A DNA stretch of 64,000 nt from Thermococcus sp. MV5 (GTDB taxonomy: Archaea; Methanobacteriota_B; Thermococci; Thermococcales; Thermococcaceae), in NCBI RefSeq assembly GCF_012027425.1, contig NZ_SNUE01000003.1, forward strand, positions 186,001 through 250,000. Reading direction: 5' to 3'. The translations under genes and the position numbers were made by a program. Numbering within the stretch: the stretch's first letter is position 1; every line of letters starts with the position of its first letter. The notes under the pieces are model-generated. The model saw nothing but the letters and a program-made list of their open reading frames with translations. It was not told where the DNA came from and made no database searches. Positions 34,066-43,992 of this stretch are shown here, one piece after another.

Positions 34066-34146
34066 AGGGCATCACCTAGAGAGGGGAGGATGGGTAGGTT
34101 TAAAAACTCTTCTATATGAGAAAAAGAAGAATTAAAAAAGGAAATA

Positions 34147-36198
34147 TTATTTTTTCTTTTTAGCAGCAAGTAATGGCAATAAGGCGAGAGCTACAATTGT
34201 TGCAGGGCCACATACTCCGCCCGCTTCTGTCGTTGTGGGAGATGATGAAGAAGTAGTTTCTGTTGGAGAACTAGTTGTTGGAGTGGTTGGGGATGTGGTC
34301 GTTTCGGAGGGTGTAGTTTGAGTGGGAGTTGAAGTTGTGCTTGTCTCTATTTCTCCCATGGTTTTTTCCACGGTGGCCTTGTTCCCGTAGAAGTCTATTG
34401 CTACAACTCTTATTACATATCCGTCTGCATCTACTCCTGGGATCTCGGCCATAAAGTACTCTGCTCGTCCTCCACTGGTTTGAATTGCTGGATATTTCGT
34501 AACAACTCCATTTGCTTCAATTTCCACATATATATCTCTGATCCCTAAGTTATCTTTTACGCTGATATAAACTTTAAATGGCTTCCCCCTCATGGGTTTA
34601 GATGGGGTAAAATACGAGATGTCTATTTGGGGATCCTCTGTGTCTTTTCCCTTGCTTATAACGAGTTGAGATATGCCTTTAGGCACAGTGATTTCAAAGA
34701 GTTCATATGTTTTGTCTCCTATTTTTCTCTCTCCAAGAAGCTTGTATGTGACATTTGTTACACTAGTGTCAACTTGGGCCCCATCTGGGATTTCAATGGC
34801 AAATTTTCCACTTTCTTCTCCTAGTAAGTTTATGAATTTTACAGCGCTTCCAAATTCTGTTGTCCACCTAATCGTAATAAACTTCTGTGGAACTGGTAAA
34901 GAGATGAAGTCGTTGAAGAGACTTCCAAACATTTCTTCAATTTCAGGAAGTCTAATGTTTCCATTTTCGTCTATTTCTATGATTTTTGATCCATACCATG
35001 TTGGGCTTCTGCCGGGTCTAGGTGGGTTGGTTTCTTTATCTGGGGCTCCTGTAGCTGTTGATGTTACAAACCAGTGCTCATTACCGTTCTTATCTACGTA
35101 AATATGGAGCTTGTCATGGTGTATATGACCACTCATAATAAGTTTAATGTTGTACTTCTCAACATCTTGGAGGAAACGCCTTGCTATGTCAAGATGCTCT
35201 TGATTTCTCCCAAACCAATAATAGCTACCATATTGTATCATTTCTTGCCAATCTTCGTCATCAAACGCTGAGACCCCCTCGATTCTACCTCCGATCCATC
35301 CTTGTGGGGCGGAATACCAATATGGGTGGTGGACAATTACTATTGGTATTTTATCTGGGTGGTCTTCAAGCACTTTTTCCATCCATTCTAGCTGGTTCAT
35401 GTAGGGATGAGCTTCATCTCCATGAGAATCGAGGGCTATGATGATGAACTTTCCAATAACTATATAGTAGTCCGTAGGCCCTATAAGTCGGGGATAGTAA
35501 TTAGGTGGATCATCATGATTTCCTTTGACAATTATTGTAGGTCTTCCAGCTGCAGTTGCATGGGAGATTATATCGAGCATTAGTTTGTACCCTTTGCCAT
35601 CTCCGGCAGTGTCTACCACATCACCTGTGTTTATTGTAACATCGACTCTATCATCCATGGCCCAGTATGTGTAAGCACTATCTGTTGCAACATAGCTGTG
35701 TAACGGGACTATTATGCCTCCATCGCATAGTTCTTGGATTTTTTTCATGTCTCTCTGGAAGTATTCTCCGCAGACATAACCAAACTTAGTACCACTTGTA
35801 ATATGGGTGTCACTAACATGTGCTATCCTAAGAACTTTAGGATACTCTTTGAGAATCCAAACTGCACCTGGAATTGTTACTTCTCCTTTGCTTGATTTAA
35901 TTTGAAGGAAATAAACATCTGGAACAACGTTCTCTGGAATTTTTATCTTTAGTGTAGTATCTTTCTCAATGATCTCTAACTCATAAGGACCGTTCAACAC
36001 AGAGACTATTGAGAGAGAGGTTATATCTACTCCATCTTGTGGCCGTATCTCCACAACTTCCCCTGGAAGTGCCACCACAGGGGCCCCGGGCATTGGATAT
36101 TTTAAGACATCTCCCGGAAAGGCTTCTGCACTTGCTTGGTTTACATTAATTAAAGAGAGAGTTAAAAGAACTAACAAAAAAGCAACTATTCTTCTCAT
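34147..36198 (-). CDS. Secreted metallophosphoesterase with CGP-CTERM anchor
   Basis: A 683-residue surface phosphoesterase. An N-terminal signal (IVAFLLVLLTLSLINVNQAS) and a beta domain precede the calcineurin-like core with all metal motifs: AHVSDTHITSG, TINTGDVVDTAGD, VKGNHDDPP, IVHHPYWYS and IMSGHIHHDKLH. Fibronectin-like C-terminal beta domains follow (ITVPKGISQLVISKGK, FKVYISVKDNLGIRD). A Thr/Ser/Pro stalk precedes GGVCGPATIVALALLPLLAA plus Lys tail. That tail is the CGP-CTERM sorting signal of Thermococcales, implying cleavage near Cys and lipid anchoring. Substrate unknown. Confidence 0.93.
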   Translation of the reverse strand: MRRIVAFLLVLLTLSLINVNQASAEAFPGDVLKYPMPGAPVVALPGEVVEIRPQDGVDITSLSIVSVLNGPYELEIIEKDTTLKIKIPENVVPDVYFLQIKSSKGEVTIPGAVWILKEYPKVLRIAHVSDTHITSGTKFGYVCGEYFQRDMKKIQELCDGGIIVPLHSYVATDSAYTYWAMDDRVDVTINTGDVVDTAGDGKGYKLMLDIISHATAAGRPTIIVKGNHDDPPNYYPRLIGPTDYYIVIGKFIIIALDSHGDEAHPYMNQLEWMEKVLEDHPDKIPIVIVHHPYWYSAPQGWIGGRIEGVSAFDDEDWQEMIQYGSYYWFGRNQEHLDIARRFLQDVEKYNIKLIMSGHIHHDKLHIYVDKNGNEHWFVTSTATGAPDKETNPPRPGRSPTWYGSKIIEIDENGNIRLPEIEEMFGSLFNDFISLPVPQKFITIRWTTEFGSAVKFINLLGEESGKFAIEIPDGAQVDTSVTNVTYKLLGERKIGDKTYELFEITVPKGISQLVISKGKDTEDPQIDISYFTPSKPMRGKPFKVYISVKDNLGIRDIYVEIEANGVVTKYPAIQTSGGRAEYFMAEIPGVDADGYVIRVVAIDFYGNKATVEKTMGEIETSTTSTPTQTTPSETTTSPTTPTTSSPTETTSSSSPTTTEAGGVCGPATIVALALLPLLAAKKKK

Positions 36199-36255
36199 AG
36201 CACCACCAAAATAATAGCGATTTCAAACATTAAAAAAATTGTTGTTTGAAATACT

Positions 36256-36858
36256 TCAAGGATTCCATCTTAAAGCAGCTGTAGCGAACCCCATAATCTT
36301 TTCTGCGAGTTTATTCTTGCCTCCAAGTCGTTTGTAGGTTCTATATTCAACCCATATCTTTGAATATATATTTTGGGCTTCTCTCACGTTTAGTTTTCTT
36401 GTTGCTACGTACAGTCTAGTGAGGTTTATTGCCATCTCAAGAAGGTAAAAATCTGCCCTGCTAAGAGGAGGAGTGGAAACTGTAAACACCTCGATTCTTG
36501 AAGGGATTAGTGAGCATCTTAAGATTTGAGCTTCTCCAAGACTGTCTTTTATTGAGTCTTCTTGGAATTCTATTTTTCCTTCTATGTTAGGCAGGTTTTT
36601 TATTTTCTTTAAAGGGATAGTTTTGGAATCTTCCCATTCTAATTTGCAGGGTAGGTTAAGAGCAGTTCTTACTAATATATCCACATCCCAGGTTATATGC
36701 AGGACGCCATAAGGGTGTTCTCTTATATCGTTGGCACTTTTTCCTTCAAATAGCTTAAAATGGAATTTCTCCCCTTTTTTAACAACACCCACTGGGGTTA
36801 CATTGGATTTTGTGACTAAAAGAAGTTCATACACTTTGCCTTCTTCAAACATTTCCAT
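36256..36858 (-). CDS. DUF447 family protein (flavin reductase-like fold)
   Basis: A 200-residue DUF447-type protein. The split beta-barrel N-terminal half (KVYELLLVTKSNVTPVGVVK, GEKFHFKLFEGKSANDIREH, ITWDVDILVRTAL) resembles flavin-reductase/PNPOx folds. The helical C-terminal half (RADFYLLEMAINLTRLYVAT) is followed by a basic tail. GGAGGTCTTAGA supports ATG 36858. It lies 28 nt downstream of the ABC ATPase gene on the same strand, so it may be last in the ABC operon. Function unknown. Confidence 0.83.
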   Translation of the reverse strand: MEMFEEGKVYELLLVTKSNVTPVGVVKKGEKFHFKLFEGKSANDIREHPYGVLHITWDVDILVRTALNLPCKLEWEDSKTIPLKKIKNLPNIEGKIEFQEDSIKDSLGEAQILRCSLIPSRIEVFTVSTPPLSRADFYLLEMAINLTRLYVATRKLNVREAQNIYSKIWVEYRTYKRLGGKNKLAEKIMGFATAALRWNP

Positions 36859-36886
36859 TCTAAGACCTCCAATAAAAGGAGAAAAA

Positions 36887-37948
36887 CTAGAGAGTCTTGG
36901 GAAGTACAAGGATGTCTTCTCTCTCTATGTAGAAGGTGACATCCCCCTGAGGTCTCAGGCCTATAACGTCCCTATCATTTATTGTTCTAGCTATTATCCT
37001 CCTCTCTCCAAATAGGCCAACAACCTCAATGAAAAAGCCATAGTACTCTATTAGATCCACTTTTCCAGTTATTGAAACAGCGTTTTCGATGGGGTGTAGG
37101 CTAATACGCTCAGGTCTTATGACCACTACAACTTTATCGTTCTCTCCGGTATAAGTTAGACCATCGAGCCTAAACCCTTCAAACTCTACTGTTACTTTGT
37201 CCTCATTTCTTTCTACGACTTCCGCTGGGATTACGTTGGTTTTACCCATAAAAGAAGCAACAAATTCCGTTTTAGGCTGTTCGTATATCTCTTTTGGAGT
37301 TCCTACTTGCTCTATTTGACCTATATTCATTACCGCGATTCTATCACTTATTGCCATAGCCTCTTCTTGATCATGGGTAACATAAATAACTGTGATTCCG
37401 AGTTCTCTTTGAATTCTCCTTATTTCAGACCTCATTTCAAGTCTAAGCTTTGCATCCAAGTTTGAAAGAGGTTCATCTAGGAGTAAAAGCTTGGGTTCAA
37501 CTACGAGGGCCCTTGCTATTGCTACTCTTTGTTGTTGGCCTCCACTCAGCTGGGTTGGATATCTATCTTCATAACCTTGGAGTTTAACCAGTTCAAGCGC
37601 CCATTTTACCTTTTTTTCGATTTCTTGTTTGGGAAGCTTTTTTACCTTGAGTCCATATGCCACGTTGTCATATACTGTCATATGGGGCCATAAGGCGTAG
37701 TTTTGGAAGACCAAAACGGCACCTCTTTCACTTGAACTTTTGTAGGTGACATCCTCGTTATCGAAATGTAATTGTCCACTGTCAGGAAAATCCAAACCCG
37801 CTATTATTCTCAAGGTGGTTGATTTTCCACAACCACTTGGTCCGAGGAGAGTAAATAACTCTCCGTGTTTTATATGGAGATCAATACCCTTTAGTGCAAC
37901 GGTTTCACCAAATGTTTTCACTATGTTCTCAAGTTTAACCTCGACCAT
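36887..37948 (-). CDS. ABC importer ATPase, FbpC/PotA type
   Basis: A 353-residue ATPase: Walker A LLGPSGCGKSTTLRIIAGL, Q-loop VLVFQNYALWPHM, signature LSGGQQQRVAIARALV, Walker B LLLLDEPLSNLDAKLR, H-loop VIYVTHDQEEAMA, plus a C-terminal TOBE-like regulatory domain (VIRPERISLHPIENAV, ITGKVDLIEYYGFFIEVVGL). It belongs to the iron(III)/thiamine/polyamine importer group. It is third in the operon SBP-permease-ATPase, 9 nt after the permease stop. Start after GGTGAGAAA. Confidence 0.92.
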   Translation of the reverse strand: MVEVKLENIVKTFGETVALKGIDLHIKHGELFTLLGPSGCGKSTTLRIIAGLDFPDSGQLHFDNEDVTYKSSSERGAVLVFQNYALWPHMTVYDNVAYGLKVKKLPKQEIEKKVKWALELVKLQGYEDRYPTQLSGGQQQRVAIARALVVEPKLLLLDEPLSNLDAKLRLEMRSEIRRIQRELGITVIYVTHDQEEAMAISDRIAVMNIGQIEQVGTPKEIYEQPKTEFVASFMGKTNVIPAEVVERNEDKVTVEFEGFRLDGLTYTGENDKVVVVIRPERISLHPIENAVSITGKVDLIEYYGFFIEVVGLFGERRIIARTINDRDVIGLRPQGDVTFYIEREDILVLPKTL

Positions 37949-37957
37949 TTTCTCACC

Positions 37958-39802
37958 TCATGTTAATCCGATAAATGAATATCTTTGCTTTGTGATAATA
38001 TTCACAACAACAATTGCTGTGATTTGGACAACTATTAATAATACACCTAATGCCGCCGCTATGTTGATACTACCTGCAGCTGACATTAATACCTCTTTCA
38101 TGAATGCAGTTATTGGGGCTTGGTCTATGTTGATTGAACCGAGGGTTATTCCCACGCTTGTTTCGCTCATAGAGTAAACAAAGCTAAGCATTGCTCCACC
38201 AAAGACATTTAACGAAATTAATGGCATCAATATTCCTGTGACAGTCTTCCATCTTGAGGCTCCGAGGTTTATTGAGGACTCTTCGAGGGACATATGTACT
38301 TGTTGTAATCCGGCGTAAACTGATCTGGCAGCAAAGGGAAGTCTTCGTATAGAATAAGCTAGTATCAGGACGAGAGCAGGATTAAATCCATAGAGGGATG
38401 TTGGATTTAAGGGGGAGTTTTCTGGTGTCACTGCTGAGAAGAAGTAAAAGTATCCCATTGCCACGACTATTCCAGGAACCGCAATTGGGAGTATCACTAT
38501 GCTTTCTAATATTGGACTTAAGATCCCCTTGAACCTGCTTGTTGCATAAGAAGAGGTTATTGAGAGGAGGATTATAAGGACAACAGCTGCTCCAGAATAA
38601 CTTAGGCTGTTTACAATGAATCTTCTCACATCTGGGTTTAGGAGCATCTCCTTTATGTAATCGATAGTAAATCCTTGGGGAAGGACTGTGGTGGTCCACC
38701 TCTCAGAAAAAGCGAGCATTATAACACCTACTTGGGGAAATATTGTAAGCAGTAACACTGGGAGGAGAACTAAGTAGATTAAGAGAGCTTGCCATGGTTT
38801 TGGTTTGCTTATCCTTGGTTTCCATCTTCCACCTTTGCTTAGCATTGCATATTGTCTTAAACTTACATATTTTCTAATTCCGAGGAAGGCTATCACTGCT
38901 AAAATGAGCATTATTATTGATAGGGCTGCTATTTCTGGGCTTCTTTCTCCTAGGCCATATATGAATTTACTGAATATCTGGTATGACATTAATTTTTTAG
39001 CCAGTGGGTCACCGTGGAATACGATGGGAGCTGCTAAATCCTCGAGACTGAATATGAATACCAAAGTAGCACCTGCAGCAATTCCGGGAAGTGCTAGGGG
39101 AAAAGTGACAGTTCTGAAAAGTCGGAACCCTTTGCTTCCAAGGTTCTCAGCTTGTTCTTCTAGAGTAGGATCAATATTAATAAAGCTCGCATATGCATTT
39201 AAATAGACTATTGGATAATATGCCATTGATTGGGCTAAAATAACTCCTGCTAGCCCATCTATTTTGATTCTAAAGGGGAGTACATGAAGGATTTCATGAA
39301 AGATGTAATTTATTAACCCAAATTCACTGAACATTTGTTTTATAACATAAGCGTTTACAAAGGGAGTTACTAGGAGCGGGATAAAGAGGGCGATTCTAAA
39401 GAGATTTTTCCCCTTAAAATTATATCTTGCCATTACAAAGGCAAAAACTGTCCCTAAAATCGCGGTAAAGAGAGTCACTAAACCGGCAACAACAAGGGAG
39501 TTAAGGACAACACCAAAATCTACACCCCTGATTAAATACAAACTCTCACCAGTTGAAGTTGTTAATTTTTGGGCAAAATCCCCATGTGGAGGGATCTGAA
39601 GATAATAGGAATCCATTAATATGCTCTTAAACCAATGAAGTGAGATATTTCCATCATAAGTGAATGCAATTAGCAGCATAGAGAGTACGGGAACTATTAA
39701 AAAGACCATCAGATAAAGCAATGGAAAAATATAGGAAAAGGCAACGAGGGGCTCAAATAGGGGAGTCCCAAAAAATCTTTCAGTCCATTTATTCACTTTC
39801 AT
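37958..39802 (-). CDS. ABC importer permease, two fused permease halves (FbpB/ThiP type)
   Basis: A 614-residue permease with about twelve membrane segments. It carries two EAA loops, ENLGSKGFRLFRTVTFPLAL in the first half and SINLGASRWKTVTGILMPL in the second, so both channel subunits are fused in one chain. This fusion is typical of FbpB and ThiP permeases for iron(III) and thiamine. The start at 39802 follows GGAGGTGCAAGG and overlaps the binding-protein stop by ATGA. Substrate undetermined. Confidence 0.92.
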   Translation of the reverse strand: MKVNKWTERFFGTPLFEPLVAFSYIFPLLYLMVFLIVPVLSMLLIAFTYDGNISLHWFKSILMDSYYLQIPPHGDFAQKLTTSTGESLYLIRGVDFGVVLNSLVVAGLVTLFTAILGTVFAFVMARYNFKGKNLFRIALFIPLLVTPFVNAYVIKQMFSEFGLINYIFHEILHVLPFRIKIDGLAGVILAQSMAYYPIVYLNAYASFINIDPTLEEQAENLGSKGFRLFRTVTFPLALPGIAAGATLVFIFSLEDLAAPIVFHGDPLAKKLMSYQIFSKFIYGLGERSPEIAALSIIMLILAVIAFLGIRKYVSLRQYAMLSKGGRWKPRISKPKPWQALLIYLVLLPVLLLTIFPQVGVIMLAFSERWTTTVLPQGFTIDYIKEMLLNPDVRRFIVNSLSYSGAAVVLIILLSITSSYATSRFKGILSPILESIVILPIAVPGIVVAMGYFYFFSAVTPENSPLNPTSLYGFNPALVLILAYSIRRLPFAARSVYAGLQQVHMSLEESSINLGASRWKTVTGILMPLISLNVFGGAMLSFVYSMSETSVGITLGSINIDQAPITAFMKEVLMSAAGSINIAAALGVLLIVVQITAIVVVNIITKQRYSFIGLT

Positions 39803-41262
39803 CCTTGCACCTCCGAAAGAACGCTTTGGTATTTTTGTCTTGCGGCATCTCTCCACTCTTGCATTAGAGTGTCTCTAAAGGATGAGTCTTTTGCAAGTCT
39901 GTCATTTATCTTTTCTGCATATTCCTCAGTTAGGGTTACCATTTTCCCTGTATCGGGATCTTTGAATTCTATAGGTTCTAAAAGTCTTGCCTTGAGTTCA
40001 TTGTATCTCTCTTCGCTTATTTTTCCTTCTTTGTATGCTTTTACAAGAGCCACCCAGGCTCTGTGAAGCTCTTGGTTTGCATCTACGAGGGTTGCTTTGA
40101 AGTAAAGCTGCATTGAAGTTACAGTGGCTAAGGCAGCATTGTCATCAAACACGATACCTTGGGTCTTAAGTGCGCTTTCATACGCTCTCTTCAGATCGGG
40201 TCTCTTTTGTCCCTCAGGTGTATTAAATACATCTGGATTAACTGGAAGCCTGTTTATTTTTTCATCAAGCCATATCTTTTGCCCTTCAGTGAGAACCCAA
40301 TAAATAAATGCTTGAGCAGCTTCTTTGTTTTGGGAGTTTGCGAGAAGGGCTATTGGATCTCCATTTATTATGCTTTGTCCTTTTGGAATAATATATTCAC
40401 AAGATGGATTGAGCTTCATTGCAGTGTATCCATAGAAGTCAATGGTGTTTCCAACGGCTATGTCTCCAGCTATTACAGCCTCTCTAACAGCATCACTTGC
40501 GTCGTAGATCTTTGAATTTGCAGCAATGAGTCTAAGAATCTTCCATCCTTCGTCCCAACCAAATGCTTGGAGAATTATTTGGTAAATTCTTGTGTTCGAA
40601 GTGCTTCTTGTTGGATCTGCTATTCCCATTTGGGGTGGATCCATTGCAAAAGTCTCACTTGCAATTTCTTCCCACTTTTGAGGAACTGGGAGGTTCCACC
40701 TCTTGAGGACATCATGGTTTACAGTGAATCCAAAGGATGACAATGCAGCGGCTATCCAGTAGATCTTTCCATCATCTCCTTTCCTTATCATTGGCATTCC
40801 AGCGAGTGTTTCTTGAATCTGATTTCCAACAAGCCCTAAAATCTTTTGGTCCTCGATGGGGGCTAAATAATTGTTCTTGAAGAGATCATCAAAGAGTGTT
40901 GGACCTCCACCCCATCCGACGTCGGCTCCCTTTTCTATATATGTGGGCCATAAGGACTCTGGAGCTTTTATGAATTTTACATCTTTAATGTTGTATTGCT
41001 TAGCTATGTCGCTTTGGAGAAACATTTTCTTTGCCATCACTTGAATAGTAACATCATGTCTTGTAAGGACAACTAGAGTTATTGGACCAGTAGGCGTTGG
41101 AGAAGAAGTTGGAGAGGTGGTTTGAGTAGGAGATTCTGTAGGAGATTCTGTCTCAGTAGGTTGGGTCGTGGTTGAGGGAGTTGTCTCGCCACCAATACAT
41201 CCAGCAGCTATTACGCTTGCAATTAAAATAAAAAGCATCACAAAACCAATCCTCTTTTTCAC
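39799..41262 (-). CDS. ABC importer substrate-binding lipoprotein (iron/thiamine class)
   Basis: A 487-residue binding protein. Lipobox IAAGCIGG is followed by a Thr/Pro/Ser stalk of about 30 residues (TPSTTTQPTETESPT) and a class-2 binding fold starting ITLVVLTRHDVTIQVMA. Further markers are VGWGGGPTLFDDLF, ALSSFGFTVNHDVL, IADPTRSTSNTRIYQII and SIINGDPIALLANSQNKEAA, as in FbpA/ThiB-like SBPs. A C-terminal region beyond residue 400 is extra-long and helical. GTG start behind GGTGAGGCAAC. It leads the operon with the fused permease and ATPase. Confidence 0.9.
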   Translation of the reverse strand: MKKRIGFVMLFILIASVIAAGCIGGETTPSTTTQPTETESPTESPTQTTSPTSSPTPTGPITLVVLTRHDVTIQVMAKKMFLQSDIAKQYNIKDVKFIKAPESLWPTYIEKGADVGWGGGPTLFDDLFKNNYLAPIEDQKILGLVGNQIQETLAGMPMIRKGDDGKIYWIAAALSSFGFTVNHDVLKRWNLPVPQKWEEIASETFAMDPPQMGIADPTRSTSNTRIYQIILQAFGWDEGWKILRLIAANSKIYDASDAVREAVIAGDIAVGNTIDFYGYTAMKLNPSCEYIIPKGQSIINGDPIALLANSQNKEAAQAFIYWVLTEGQKIWLDEKINRLPVNPDVFNTPEGQKRPDLKRAYESALKTQGIVFDDNAALATVTSMQLYFKATLVDANQELHRAWVALVKAYKEGKISEERYNELKARLLEPIEFKDPDTGKMVTLTEEYAEKINDRLAKDSSFRDTLMQEWRDAARQKYQSVLSEVQG

Positions 41263-41350
41263 GTTGCCTCACCTGTTTAATGCTCTCAACTTCGTTTTTA
41301 AAATTTACCACAAAAATGGCAAAATTGGAAAAAGAAAGAAGTCTTTGGAG

Positions 41351-42487
41351 TCATCTTCTTCTCTTGAGTAGTAATGGGATTAGAATCAAACCTACTAGGG
41401 CTGCTGGACCACAGATTCCTCCTTGGACAGTCTCTGTAACAGTTTCAGTTGTTGTTTCTGTAACTGTCTCTGTTTTGGTTTCTGTTTTGGTAACTGTTTC
41501 GGTAACTGTGATAGTCTCTTTTGATGCTTGTTTTAATGCCCAGTGTACCATGTTTGTTACGAAAGCTGGTCCGTCTAAGTCGACTCCATGATATTTTGCT
41601 TCCCAAGTTGGAGTGTAATCACCGTATGGGCTCTCACCGCTCACGATGAGAACGCTTTGCTTTCCATTCTCAAATTTGATTATCTCCGCTGCCAGGAGAG
41701 TGAATACGCCGATATCTCCAGCGCTGTATGCATAAGCTGGAGGATCGTTATTTTCTACAATAGTTCCATCTGAAGAAGTTTTAACAATTCTGTAGACGTT
41801 TTCTGGGATGTTTCCATCTATAAGCTGTTGCCAGTTTCCATTGTCGTCAACCCAACCAACAACGGCTGGTCCGTGGTAGAGGACTTTTCCATCATATTGG
41901 AAGTTTCTGGTTATCATATCTTTGTCAGGGGTTCCCTCATCTGGTTGAACAAGACCCACAACTCTGTAAGAGGCTCCAGCATTGCTTGTTGGGTCTTCAA
42001 TTGAAGCTAAGTCAATTCTTAAATGTCCAACACCCAATTGTTCAAGAACAGCATTTGCGATATCTTGGGCTTGGGGACCGCTACCATAGTCGCTATCTGC
42101 GGCAACCCACAAAACTTTTCCACCCTGTTTGAACCATTCCGCTATTGCTTGGATCTCATCTGGTTGGAATGGGCTTGTGGGCTGACCAAGAATGAGCATA
42201 TCAACGTTTGCAAGAGCATCAGCGGTTATTTTCTCCCCAAGGTGCTTTATTCCAAGAGTGTCTGCTGCTAGGGGGTCTCCAAAATAAGCCCACTCGACAT
42301 CTATAATGGTCTTGACGATTCCATGTGCAAGTGTCCTATTGGTCCCATATTCTAGGACATCTTCTGCAAGATATTTTTCGTTTTCGCCATGGGCTAAATC
42401 GACTGCGACTGTTGTTGCACTAGCAAAAGCCATGCCAAAAAGACCAAACAATACAAAAACCGAAATTAGTATTGAAAGCTTTCTCAT
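41351..42487 (-). CDS. CGP-CTERM surface protein with GldG-like/class I glutamine amidotransferase-like domain
   Basis: A 378-residue surface protein. The signal ISVFVLFGLFGMAFASATTV is followed by a Rossmann-like domain (TVAVDLAHGENEKYLAEDV, NVDMLILGQPTSPFQPDEI, FKQGGKVLWVAADSDYGSG) similar to GldG/DUF4350-type domains. A stalk of repeated T-E-T-V units precedes GGICGPAALVGLILIPLLLK plus Arg tail, the CGP-CTERM signal. ATG 42487 follows GGTGAACACC. It lies just upstream of the ABC importer genes on the same strand and is likely its cell-surface partner (inference). Confidence 0.85.
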   Translation of the reverse strand: MRKLSILISVFVLFGLFGMAFASATTVAVDLAHGENEKYLAEDVLEYGTNRTLAHGIVKTIIDVEWAYFGDPLAADTLGIKHLGEKITADALANVDMLILGQPTSPFQPDEIQAIAEWFKQGGKVLWVAADSDYGSGPQAQDIANAVLEQLGVGHLRIDLASIEDPTSNAGASYRVVGLVQPDEGTPDKDMITRNFQYDGKVLYHGPAVVGWVDDNGNWQQLIDGNIPENVYRIVKTSSDGTIVENNDPPAYAYSAGDIGVFTLLAAEIIKFENGKQSVLIVSGESPYGDYTPTWEAKYHGVDLDGPAFVTNMVHWALKQASKETITVTETVTKTETKTETVTETTTETVTETVQGGICGPAALVGLILIPLLLKRRR

Positions 42488-42628
42488 GGTGTTCACCAGA
42501 GTATTTTATAAAACTTGAAAGTTATAAAATTTTTGACCATTCCACATTTTTGTTCATTGATGCTGAAGATTTCTTAATGGGAAAAATACTTAAAAGATTC
42601 GTGGTATAGTGGGTAAAGGTGGTGTGTG

Positions 42629-43756
42629 ATGGATATTGAAAAAAAGATAGACCTTATCACAAGAAAACCTACAGAAGAAATTCTAACCGTGAATAATTTG
42701 AAGCATCTTCTAGAAATAGGGATGCCTCTACAACATTACATAGGTTTTGAGATAAGTGGTTACATTCATCTTGGAACTGGATTAATGGCGGGAGCTAAAA
42801 TCGCAGATTTCCAAAAAGCTGGAATTAAAACAAGAATATTTTTGGCTGACTGGCATTCGTGGATAAACGATAAGCTTGGTGGCGATTTAGAAGTTATTCA
42901 AAAAGTTGCGTTGGGTTATTTCAAAGAGGGAATGAAACAGAGTATTAAAGTTATGGGCGGGGATCCAGACAAAGTCGAATTTGTCCTAGCAAGTGAGATT
43001 TTAGAGAAAGGCGATTACTGGAGAACAGTGATAGACATCTCAAAAAATGTTACACTGGCGAGAATGATGCGCTCAATAACCATTATGGGAAGACAAATGG
43101 GTGAAGCAATAGACTTTGCTAAACTCATTTATCCAGCTATGCAAGTAGCAGATATATTCTACCAGGGAGTTAATATAGCACATGCGGGAATGGATCAAAG
43201 AAAAGCTCATGTTATCGCCAGAGAAGTTGCGGAGAAGTTGAAGTACCATCCACTTGGGTGGGATGGAAAAAAAGTTAAACCTGTTGCTGTGCATCATCAC
43301 CTTCTTTTGGGCCTTCAGGAACCTCCAAAGTGGCCAATTGAAAGTGATGAAGAGTTCAAAGAGATTAAAACAGCAATGAAAATGAGTAAGAGCAAGCCAT
43401 ATTCGGCAGTGTTTATCCATGATACTCCAGAGGAGATAAAGCAAAAACTTAGAAAGGCCTTCTGCCCAGCTAAGGAGGTTAACTACAATCCTGTGTTGGA
43501 TTGGGCCGAACACATAATCTTTAGGGAGGAACCCACTGAGTTTACAATCTATAGACCAGCTAAATTTGGAGGAGATGTGACTTACACAACCTTTGAAGAG
43601 CTTAAGAGGGACTTTGCAGAAGGGAAGCTTCACCCACTTGATCTAAAGAATGCAGTTGCAGAATATCTAATAGATCTCCTCAAGCCTGTTAGGGAGTATT
43701 TCGAAAAGCATCCAGAGCCCTTGGAGCTCATGAGGGAGATACAGATTACAAGATGA
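42629..43756 (+). CDS. tyrS: Tyrosyl-tRNA synthetase, archaeal type
   Basis: A 375-residue class Ic synthetase. The HIGH-like motif is GYIHLGTGLMAGAKIADFQK, the second is KMSKSKPYSAVFIHD. Tyrosine-pocket segments are IGFEISG, MQVADIFYQGVNIAHAGMDQ and ADWHSWIND. Archaeal TyrRS lacks the bacterial C-terminal S4 domain, and this chain ends accordingly after ELMREIQITR. ATG 42629 follows GGTGGTGTGTG. It is convergent with the tRNA-Leu gene. Confidence 0.95.
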   Translation: MDIEKKIDLITRKPTEEILTVNNLKHLLEIGMPLQHYIGFEISGYIHLGTGLMAGAKIADFQKAGIKTRIFLADWHSWINDKLGGDLEVIQKVALGYFKEGMKQSIKVMGGDPDKVEFVLASEILEKGDYWRTVIDISKNVTLARMMRSITIMGRQMGEAIDFAKLIYPAMQVADIFYQGVNIAHAGMDQRKAHVIAREVAEKLKYHPLGWDGKKVKPVAVHHHLLLGLQEPPKWPIESDEEFKEIKTAMKMSKSKPYSAVFIHDTPEEIKQKLRKAFCPAKEVNYNPVLDWAEHIIFREEPTEFTIYRPAKFGGDVTYTTFEELKRDFAEGKLHPLDLKNAVAEYLIDLLKPVREYFEKHPEPLELMREIQITR

Positions 43757-43838
43757 AATCTTTCTTTTTATCATCGCTAATTTTCGCTATCTCTTCACTC
43801 CTTACTCTTTAGAACGAGGAGAAAATCTTCTAAAGTTT

Positions 43839-43926
43839 TGGTGCGGGGGACGGGATTTGAACCCGCGAACCCCTACGGGACGGGACCCTGAATCCCGCGC
43901 CTTTGGCCAGGCTCGGCAACCCCCGC
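43839..43926 (-). tRNA. tRNA-Leu (anticodon CAG)
   Basis: Read on the minus strand the gene begins GCGGGGGTTGCCGAGCC and ends with CCCCCGCA plus an encoded CCA (43839-43841). The acceptor stem GCGGGGG/CCCCCGC is perfect. The anticodon stem CGGGA/TCCCG frames loop TTCAGGG, so the anticodon is CAG (codon CTG). A long variable arm (TCCCGTAGGGG) marks a class II tRNA, and the T-loop is TTCAAAT. No intron is seen. It lies between convergent tyrS and alaX. Confidence 0.97.
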
Positions 43927-43992
43927 GCGTTATTAGGTGAATCTGATAGAGCTTTTAAACCTTTCTCCTTTTCATGAATAAAAAGAGAAAAG

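Noticed and set aside
34673-35441. Long open frames antisense to the phosphoesterase gene, and similar shadow frames elsewhere
   Set aside because: They lack ribosome sites and protein-like composition, and lie wholly inside clear genes on the other strand.
42497-42620. C/D-box small RNA candidates (TGATG and CTGA-like pieces before tyrS and in a few other gaps)
   Set aside because: C, D', C' and D boxes were never found together in proper order and spacing.
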